Origin: Cymodocea nodosa
Lineage: Eukaryota; Streptophyta; Magnoliopsida; Alismatales; Cymodoceaceae
Assembly: GCA_036874045.1 (NCBI GenBank)
Contig: JAZBRI010000011.1
Span: 12,964,501-13,028,500 of the forward strand
Reading direction: 5' to 3'
DNA: 64,000 nt
Shown: in pieces, positions 48,624 to 64,000 of the stretch
Position numbering within the stretch: the stretch's first letter is position 1
Layout: each line of letters starts with the position of its first letter
The notes under the pieces: model-generated
Told to the model about the DNA's origin: nothing
Databases searched by the model: none
The model's input: only the letters and a program-made list of their open reading frames with translations
Position numbers and translations under genes: made by a program

Positions 48624-50300
48624 AACATCCACTCATGAGTAGTTGATCTTGTCCATTGCCTCCTCCTGATCAACTGCTGCTGGACAATCAATATTAATTC
48701 GATCTAGTGGAAAATTCTTGTGGGGATTCCGCAGCAGCCGTCTTTTTGGTAGAATTTATATGCTTAGAATTAGGCACAAATGAATTTAAATTTTGTCTTA
48801 TTACAAATAAAGAATGCTTGTATATTTAAATTACAATATAAATACGAGAACGTAAAGTTGAATTTCTTCTCGATTTTTATTTTTTATTTTTTTATATATA
48901 TCTTTCTTGATAAATGACATATAAATATTTAATAATATAATAAATTTATTTATTGATAACTTAAACAATTAAATTAAATAACTACTTGATCAAGTAATTA
49001 AAAATAACTATATTAAATTATTATTATATGTAAATATAAAATTCTAATTTTATCAAATCCTATATTATACGTAAATTTTTTAACTTCAATTTCTATCAAA
49101 TTCTTAAAGAATATCAAATAAAAATCTCGAAATTTTCTTTGAACCACGTGAACTTTTATTTTCAAATAATAACGCAGGACGCAAGCATTCGGCTGGATCT
49201 CCTTTTTAAAGTCAAAATTTCTAATATATCTTAAATTCTATTTTTATTCAATTCTATCAAAATTCTAATTTTTGCAGAATTTCAATTCAACGTAAGATTC
49301 TAATGGCCGGATAATAACCAATATTCCCGGAATAAACGTGTGGTCAGACGACGCGGCGTGCGGGGGCAAGACGAAAATCAAAATTAAAACAAACGCACCC
49401 CACCACCAAACAGGGAGGGGAGTCGGCGAACAGGACGGGCCGGGCTGGTGGATCGAGATCTTTTTACGGATCTTACGTACCCGCCTTGGGTCACAAGATG
49501 TACGCGGGAAGAACTAGGAGTGTACGTACCTGACGCGTGGCACGCAGGTGCTGTTGGGAAAAATCTTACGTCAAATTGATACCAAATGAATCAAATTTAG
49601 ACCTTTTAAATTAGATCTGTGCATGTGCATGTGCATGTACGTCTACAAAACAAAAGCAAAAAAAAATTCTACGTCGAGACGAAACTTGAGTTTATACGAT
49701 GATAAATAGCTTTAATTATAATCACAATCGAGCGGAGCGGTTTCTAGAAGCTAATTTACCTGCGACAGGCCTGGACTGGCACGTGCAGGTGGGAATACGC
49801 GATCGAATTAAGCTTAAAGTAAGGTGATTAATATTTTTATAATCGAGGCAACTAATCAAATATATGAGGAATCTTGGGAATGGACAAAACACTAGTCCAC
49901 ATAATTCTAACGTTTCTTATAATATTTTCGCATATGTTTAAATTTGAATCTAACATCTTATTCTTACCGTGTTGTAATTCCGTGGGGGTTATTTTTATAT
50001 CGATACCGTAAACTATGACTATTCTTTGTTTTTGATACTCCGTAAACATTAAATTGGACCGGCCATATAGCCAGACCTTAATTAAGTAAGTAAGTAAGTT
50101 CCCTGTTAGAAAAAAAAAAAAAAAAAACCGTGGCCTGATTTATTTAATTTGCGAGGTTAGATGAGAGATTATCACCGACGTCGAATGTACCGATCGATTG
50201 GATTTGTGGGCTTAAATTTCACGTTCCGGAAATTTCCGTGGCAATCACCGCCGCTCGTAGATTACTTGAATGGTAATGTTGTATTAATTAAATGAATATT
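48623..50300. other. Intergenic DNA between (GA)n and MYB promoter
   Basis: AT-rich to 49150, then mixed. A CACGTG G-box-like hexamer lies at 49145-49150 and a poly-A run at about 50109-50127. No gene recognised. Confidence 0.5.
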
Positions 50301-50317
50301 ATTAATTTGGACGTGTC

Positions 50318-50324
50318 ACCTACC
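50318..50324 (+). promoter_or_regulatory. AC element (ACCTACC) upstream of MYB
   Basis: ACCTACC is the classic AC-I element bound by R2R3-MYB factors of the phenylpropanoid network. It lies about 466 bases upstream of the MYB start codon, so control by itself or by relatives is possible. A seven-base match can be chance. Confidence 0.35.
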
Positions 50325-50583
50325 AAGCCAAACTCATGAAGTGAGCTAACCCTAAGCCATCTCCCTTCCCACCAAACGCAGTCAATGAAGGAAGTCAATG
50401 GGAGATCGATCGATCGACAACTTCCTACCGTCGTCATGGTCGACGCCAACAACATCGATCGACACCACCAACTACGAACACAAAGAAGTTGAGTTCGAAC
50501 CTTCCCCCTCTCCTCTTTATCTATCCCACATCCATCTGCCTCCTTAATTAATCATACCAGATGACCAAACCAAACACCCAACG

Positions 50584-50608
50584 CCCCCCCCCCCCCCCCC
50601 CCCCCCCC
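50584..50608. repeat. Poly-C run, 25 bases
   Basis: An uninterrupted C tract 180 bases upstream of the MYB start. The other strand is a G tract able to form a quadruplex. Exact length is uncertain, since homopolymers are error-prone. Confidence 0.85.
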
Positions 50609-50671
50609 TCCTTTTTGGCTTCCAGCTGATCTCCTCCTACCTCCGCCATCTTAGTAAACAACCCAAAGATC

Positions 50672-50706
50672 GAGAGAGAGAGAGTGTGTGTGTGATATAG
50701 AGAGAG
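50672..50706. repeat. GA/GT microsatellite in MYB 5' region
   Basis: GAGAGAGAGAGTGTGTGTGTG followed by ATATAGAGAGAG, directly upstream of the likely TATA box. Confidence 0.8.
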
Positions 50707-50720
50707 CTTGTGTATGTATG

Positions 50721-50730
50721 TATATATAAG
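50721..50730 (+). promoter_or_regulatory. Probable TATA box of the MYB gene
   Basis: TATATATAAG lies about 60 bases before the start codon, so the 5' UTR would be short (about 30 bases) if transcription starts at the usual distance. The only good TATA match close to the gene. Confidence 0.5.
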
Positions 50731-50789
50731 GCTTCTTCACCCACCACCCATTAGAATAGTTGTTGCAGCAGGGAGGCGAAAAGCACAGA

Positions 50790-51847
50790 ATGGGACGTTC
50801 GCCTTGCTGTGAGAAAGGGCACACCAACAAGGGCGCCTGGACCAAGGAAGAGGACCACCGTCTGGTCTCCTACATCAGAGCCAATGGGGAAGGATGCTGG
50901 AGATCGCTCCCCAAAGCTGCTGGTACATGTCGATTAATCCATTCACCTGCATGCAAGTGTAGTTATTCGAGCAATTGACTAATTAGTGGTTAATTGTTAA
51001 CAGGCTTGCAAAGATGTGGGAAGAGCTGCCGCTTGCGGTGGATAAACTACCTCCGCCCGGACCTCAAGCGTGGGAATTTCACCCCGGAGGAAGACGAGAT
51101 CATCATCAATCTCCACGGATTACTTGGGAATAAGTAAGCCAATTAATCCCATCCGCAATGCGACACACAAACGCATATATGTATATAGCCTTTAAGATGC
51201 GGTCGATTGATAATTTTGAGGTGCGTGGTAGTAATGGTGTATGTCAAGTGCTCATGTAAATCGATGCGGTTTGTTGCAGGTGGTCATTAATCGCTAGGAG
51301 ACTACCTGGGAGAACAGACAACGAGATCAAGAACTACTGGAACACCCATATCAAGAGGAAGCTACTTAGCCAAGGGCTTGATCCCATGACCCACCAGCCT
51401 CTCCGCCTGATCACCCACAGCCAAGAAGCAGCCGTGCCCACGAGCCTTGAGAAGGCCAAGGTGGTCAAATCGGAGGAGACAGTGGTGGGCAGCAAATTAA
51501 CCACCAGCTGTTGTTCTACGAAAGAACAAGAGGAAGAAGAGGAGGAGGAGGAAGAAGAAGAGCAGCACAGGAGGTGCCTCCTCAACCTCGATCTCTCCAT
51601 CGGCCTCCCGTTCTACTCCTCGGAACCGGAAACAATGACGATGAGGATGACAACGACCGGTGTTGGAGGAACGTCGACGGCGAATTCGACATCAACGACA
51701 ACAGAGGAAGAAGAAGAAGCATCAGCAGCATTAACATTCTCCGTTTGCATGTGTGGGGCACGGCGAGGAGAAGCATGCAAATGCCTGGCCATCGTCCGTT
51801 CAAACCCACTGCCATTTGGGTATTGCCAGGCCACCTCTTCATGGTGA
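50790..51847 (+). CDS. R2R3-MYB transcription repressor, subgroup 4 (MYB4-like)
   Basis: Three exons, 50790-50922, 51004-51133 and 51280-51847, give 276 residues. The first two are 133 and 130 nt, the usual R2R3-MYB pattern. The start is MGRSPCC, the family's standard beginning; an in-frame ATG at 50760 is unlikely. R2 and R3 repeats fill about residues 13-113, with recognition helices [11 protein letters not shown] and [11 protein letters not shown]. The tail has an 11-glutamate run (about 172-182), [10 protein letters not shown] (about 189-198), an EAR/C2-type repression motif, and [13 protein letters not shown] (about 244-256), like the cysteine motif of subgroup 4. Such factors repress phenylpropanoid and lignin genes in the nucleus. 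The bHLH-contact motif in R3 is altered (see findings). The exact orthologue is not assigned. Confidence 0.92.
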
Positions 51848-53381
51848 GCAAGCGGCAAGCATGGAGTTCATTGATTAATACCTGATCCTGCAGTTTCTTA
51901 CTTCTTTTTATGTCCCCACACACATTTCTCTAGACCTTGGCACCCATGAAAGCATAAAAAAAAACAGGTTGGTTCTTGTGACAAGATTGAAATGATCTGT
52001 GCATGTCTGATCCCTAGCTAGCCAGAATAATCTGAAACGTTCAACCTTAATTAAGGCATTGCATTCCATGATTTGGATCATTAATTTGATATTTTTCTCC
52101 TCGATCATCTCATATCAATTCAACAACATTAATTAATTTTTTGTTTTGAACAGAACCAACAACTTAACCATCTTTAAGCAGGTGGTAACAAGATTTTCCC
52201 TGTGATAAATAATTAAGCATTAAAGCTCGCCAATCCAATCCTCCATCATTATACTTCTTCCAGGATTCCCCCTCGATCTCCTTCTGTATTCTAGGAATCT
52301 AATGAAGTTCAACAACATTGGGAAATGCTTTCTTCGGCTTGCAGCTTACGCACGCTAGCGCTTCCCTGGTCTCTGTTGTCAGCGATGAAATCTATACATA
52401 CATGTGAATATGAAATACACATATCAACGTTGTTTCCCTCGAAGGTGGCAGTGGTTGGAGACGTCCACCGCCCTCACCTTAATTAGGATGCGATTTCCTT
52501 GATTCGGTCGTCGTCCACATATTTACAAGCTGTCTCGGCCGGCGAGGGGAGTCGTACGTTTTGAGCGAGAAATTTCCCAACTCGTCCAAATAAAAAAGTG
52601 CGCTGAGATCGTTTCTCATCCAATAACAACTACCATCAGGATTTCTTAATGTTTCTTGCAAGGATGGGTCGTCACTCATCATCCATGTGTACGTGTGTGG
52701 TGATGAATGAAGCAAGCGATGCTCTTTCTCTCTGGAAACCGGGGCACTGCAGCCAACCCACTAAACTCCACTACGACGCCTACGATACGAAGGTACCCAG
52801 ACCGTGTCAAAACGTACAATTCATCGCCATTCCCTGGAAAAGTTCGCATGGGAGTAGCATACCGGGCCATGTTGACGAGGGCCGGATAAAAATAAGACTG
52901 AAATTTGAAGTAGAATCTAAGATACCGAATGTCATTACTGACTATCATTATTCGTAGTCAATCAAATTAACATCATCGTTGGACGCATGCTGTAAATGTG
53001 TGCATTACATGGACGTACAAGAATAGGCACGTTACTGAGGAAATAAATCCAGATAACGTGATGATTAACAAAACCTAAAAGCGTTTGATGGCAATGGCAC
53101 GAATCACCTGGCAACGGCATGGACCCAACTACCCAATTTATCAAGCTTTACATAATGAAAAAAATAAAATCTGTAATGAAGTTTATACAGTGTCAGCTCC
53201 CACATTGCGGGTCATAGGAAAAGAGCTTACTTACAATATACCCAACTGTAAACAACATATAACACAGTTAGTCCTTGTTTACCTAGAAAAATTCTTGAAG
53301 AAAGAAAATTTCACATTCAGGCAAAAAAACATCAGTAACAAAAAGGCAACGTACCCAACTTTACAGGGTGTCAGAGCCTTA
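51848..53381. other. Intergenic DNA between MYB and YY1 (convergent)
   Basis: Holds the MYB 3' UTR on the left and the YY1 3' UTR on the right. Short open frames occur on both strands at 52480-52950, but none shows a known domain. No repeat was recognised. Confidence 0.5.
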
Positions 53382-60361
<6,980 letters not shown>

Positions 60362-62330
60362 CTGAGATTATAATAAAGAGGTTTAATTTTAAACAGTGAA
60401 TCAAGATTGCGTAATTACAATATAATTCTTCATGGAAGACATTGTGAAGTTCTACCGATCAAAACAAAAAACAGAATCAAGAACTGAAAAGTAAAAATCC
60501 AAAAATTTAAAATCAAGTACTAATCTCCTGGACATAGTAGAAAATGTGCGGGAAATTGGTGATAAAGCTTTGGTTTGTTTGATGTTTGCATCAAATTCAC
60601 CCAATCAGAAAAAAATTGTAAATAATATTTCTCACTCAAGAAAAAAAATATAAATCTCCCCTGTGGAGCCCAAGTCCAAGAGATTATCATTGTTGGACCT
60701 TATTAGTCAGAGGAGATGGGCTTGGTCCAACTTCAGGGAATATTGAATTTTCTCCCCGAAAGGGGAGTGCATTGCTGTTACCCCCAACTATTTGTCTTCC
60801 ATGCCTAAACTACAACCAATTCCTTTCTTAGTCATCAGGCCTTGCATTGTCTTCTTCAACATCAACAACCTCCCAATGGATTTAGGACCCTCTTTTACAA
60901 CCTCCACCCAAGACTTCAAAAGATGGTCCTCCCTCCTATGCACCTTGACCTACAAAGAGTCATCACTGATGACCAAGCAAATCACCCAAGGAATCTGGAT
61001 TCCCTCCCAGGACTCCACAAGAACCCCTACATCCTCCAACTCATCTCTATTTTCAGTTTTTTGATGAACAGCTCTAAGATATCTAAAGGTGTTCACCACC
61101 CTAGAGAAGGAATCAAAGCATTAGAGATTTACAGGTATGCCCACAAGTTGTATCCATTCCAAAAGTCTCAGCAAAGCACATCAAGCCAAGAGGTCATGAG
61201 GCCAACTCCTTTGACAAACCTTGATCCCCTCATTTAAGGAGGTTGATTCCTACACAAGAGAGTCCCTCCATGAGATGTTAGGCATCTTAATTGCCAATGT
61301 TGTTGACATCGCCATCTCCTATTCAGCCATTCTCTGATTTGTTCCACCTCAAGTCTCGATGCCTCACAAATCATGCTCCTGTTAAGATATTCCTTCCATT
61401 TGAACAGACCTTCATCTCCCTCGAGAATCACTGTCAATCTGTCTCCATCTTACCATTCACCTATTTAGACCCTATAACAACCATTGATGCTTCCTCTCCA
61501 TCCAATGGCTATCACTCCTCACTGCAACCCCCTACTCAATGCCCTAACCCCTTACACAAGCAATGATGAATCAAATCCCTGCATACTGCTACCTGATGCC
61601 CCCAACTCTACACTAGTTAGGATGACACCACTACTTGCCTCCCTTGTTCCCCATTGTTGACTCTTCCAAAGCTGCAACATTAGACATCCTCCCACGAGCA
61701 CCAACTATGCTCCTATGCTTGGAGACTACCTTGCAACCCAAGTTTTCATTAGCAACAAAAGGGGAAGGGCATGTGTTGCCAAGAGCCTCCAATACCCCTA
61801 TTTAAGAAGGCTTGAAGCACGTTCCTAGTTGCCACACTATCTTCCTCAATGCTCATCTAATAAGGCTTGTCTTTAACCAAGTTCTTATCATCTCTGAACT
61901 AGGAGTTCAAGAACCTTCCACCATTAGTATAAAGTTGTTATACATAGGCGTCTACTAGTTTCACACCAATTTGTCTCTTGCAAAAGAAAGGTTGGACTCC
62001 ACCTCTTGGACTCTCACATTCAACTTTTCCATCCCTTCTCACCTACTATTCCTCCTTCCTGTGATGAGTCATACTTGATAATAGTGTAGTGCACAATGTT
62101 ACAACCCCAAGAAAATTCAACATTTGACTAAGTCTTTACAAAGTACAACCAAATGACCATGGTTAATAGAGTGACAACTATAGTGATCACTAGTCACCTT
62201 ATCATCTTGAGCTACCAAGCTAAGTCAAATAAGGAGTATTAAGAATTATTTTATTTGAGTGTTTTGATGATGAAAAAGTTATGTTTATAAATTACTTAAT
62301 GGATAACTTAAATTATTAGTATAGTTTTCA
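60362..62330. other. YY1 upstream intron or intergenic DNA, unassigned
   Basis: 60720-61570 is unusually CT-rich on the plus strand and open in pieces on both strands, possibly from a decayed retroelement, but I recognise no domain. The rest is plain AT-rich DNA. Confidence 0.4.
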
Positions 62331-62342
62331 GAATTCTAGATA

Positions 62343-62650
62343 GTTTAGCAACGTCTCTGGCATTTTCCAGAAAGTTTAGAAAATTCAGAGCTCCAGAATA
62401 TTCAGTAAAGCCTCTGGCACTTTTTGAAAAGTTCGGTAAAGTCTTTTAGATTTTTCAAATAGTTTGAAAAAGTCTCCAACATTCTCCAGAAAGTTTAGGT
62501 AAAGGGTTTGATGTCTTTCAAAGAGTCTAGTAATGTATTTGTCAATGACCAGATAGTTAAGTAAAATATCTGTCTCTGATTGAAAAGTTTAAATAAAGCA
62601 TCTATTGTTTGCCAATCAATTTAGTTAAATCTTTTTATATATGACAGTAA
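62343..62650. repeat. Degenerate 31-bp minisatellite, about nine units
   Basis: Units start at 62343, 62374, 62400, 62431, 62462, 62493, 62525, 62556, 62587 and 62619. Most are 31-32 bp (one is 26) and follow the pattern GTTTAGTAAAGTCTCTGGCA, then a pyrimidine-rich stretch ending CCAGAAA or similar. Similarity between units is about 60-70% by eye. Confidence 0.75.
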
Positions 62651-64000
62651 CTTTGATTAGGTCTTAGTAAATTTATATAAACTTTCCGACTGTTTAGTTA
62701 TGGTATTTCTGATCTATTAGCAGAACCATATTTAAGTTTGTTACAAATTTTCATTATTTAATTGGTTCTTTATTTATGCAACTCATATATATTATCTGTC
62801 TATTAATATGATAATTTTGATGAATTTAATTAAGTTGAAAATTCGTAGAATCAAACTTGTGCGTGCAAAAATGTTTACACAATTACTATTTCCATTTTTT
62901 GACGTATAATTGAAGAATATCAACTGGCAACAGCTTCTGAATTAAAAAACAAGTTGATCTTCAAATTTATTCAAATGGAAACATATTATTTCATATCCGA
63001 AAACAATATTTGGTAACAGGAAAAAATGTCTGATGGAATAAAATGACAAAGAACAACAGTCAAAAAAAAAAAAGGAGTGAACATTCTAGCGGCAAAGTGC
63101 AACAAGCAAAAATAGAACACTCCAGAGATTCCAAGTTTCAAGCAAACAACTTTTGTCAATTGAAGCACTACTACAATTCATCCTTAGAGGGGATCTACAT
63201 TTCGTACTGCTACTGATTAAGAGATTTTCTGCAAGTCTTAAAGCAATCGATCAAATAAAAATTACTTTTTATTTTAAATGTTTTTGTGTTTAAACTAAAA
63301 TCAGATTAAACTTTGATTTAAATTCTATCTTACTAGGTTATGGTAAGAATTGCAAGGTTAGTGTCTTGCATCCAAGGTCGGTGTCTTAAAGAGAAGGTTG
63401 ATGCCTTTCCAAGTTATAAGGTTGGTGTCTTGTGCAAATCACATTTAATTAAATGATCACCATAGATCATTGCCCCATCACCTTAATTGCTTTAGGCTAT
63501 GTTTGTTTTAACTTTAGAGTATAACAACTCTAATCAAAAGTGACATTATAGTTGTCACTAACTCTTGACAACTCTAGTAGAAAAGAGCAAAAATTCAAGA
63601 GCGGTGTTTGTTAAAACAATATTGTATGTACATTTCTAAATTTGTTATTTAGTTAATTTTAAAAAAAAAAGTATTGTAATGGACATTTGGCACATGGTAA
63701 ACTGTTTTTATTAATACTTTAATACTATAAATTATATGAAATAATATAATATATATTAAAATAATAAATTTCTTAATTTAAATTGTGAAAATATTTCTAA
63801 CATATCGATGGTTAAAAAAAATTAAATAACTTGGTGGCAAGTAAGGCTGGCTATTACATATACATATATACTACCTTTGTGTCGAATAAGATAACACATG
63901 TATCATCATTTCTTCAATATTAATTATCCATTTTGTTTGATTTCTAATTTTTCACTTCTTTATAACCATCAGACAAACAAATTATTGGTAATTAAAATTG
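62651..64000. other. Right edge, AT-rich DNA
   Basis: A short run of four units of AAGGTTGGTGTCTTGC type lies at 63354-63440. Otherwise AT-rich with no gene. The 5' exon of YY1 should lie beyond this edge or further into the genome. Confidence 0.5.

Noticed and set aside
48445-48642. Arg-Glu repeat protein
   Set aside because: The frame is a product of the (GA)n microsatellite.
51511-51923. Other long frames over the MYB third exon on both strands
   Set aside because: They overlap the conserved MYB frame out of phase; low-complexity GAG/GAA repeats keep several frames open.
60720-61570. Coding gene in the CT-rich block
   Set aside because: Frames are short, overlap on both strands and carry no motif; possibly retroelement debris.
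62343-62650. CRISPR array
   Set aside because: The units are contiguous and degenerate without spacers, and the DNA is plant nuclear.

Overview
The window is nuclear DNA of a flowering plant. It holds spliceosomal introns, many of them kilobases long and full of decayed retrotransposons, and four recognisable plant genes. Species cannot be fixed from the sequence; the large TE-filled introns point to a medium or large angiosperm genome. All gene models below were built by hand from splice sites, frame continuity and remembered family sequences; no alignment was run.

Layout: (1) about 1-34.3 kb, + strand: the 3' nineteen coding exons of FANCM, an SF2 DEAH helicase/translocase. The first exons, with Walker A, lie left of the window. 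Introns hold sense-oriented Ty1/copia remnants (one with both LTRs), a LINE on the opposite strand, a tRNA-derived SINE with target duplications, foldback and tandem repeats. One intron (27178-27324) has AT-AC ends typical of the minor U12 spliceosome. (2) 35.9-46.5 kb, - strand: a complete RECQ4 (BLM/SGS1-type RecQ helicase), 25 exons, 1227 codons plus stop in my model, tail to tail with FANCM with only 1.6 kb between the stop codons. (3) 46.5-50.8 kb: RECQ4 promoter side, an AT-rich block, a long (GA)n repeat, and the upstream region of the next gene. (4) 50.8-51.85 kb, + strand: a complete three-exon R2R3-MYB repressor of the subgroup 4 (MYB4-like) type with an EAR-like motif. (5) 53.4-60.4 kb, - strand, running past the right edge: the plant YY1-like C2H2 zinc-finger factor, with a C-terminal finger present three times in tandem and a GC-AG intron. 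(6) 60.4-64 kb: upstream intron of YY1 or intergenic DNA, with a degenerate 31-bp minisatellite.

The biological theme is that FANCM and RECQ4, the helicases of two separate anti-crossover pathways in plant meiosis, are direct neighbours here. No new multi-gene system was found; the most notable items are this linkage, the U12-type intron inside the FANCM helicase domain, and the expanded finger array of YY1.
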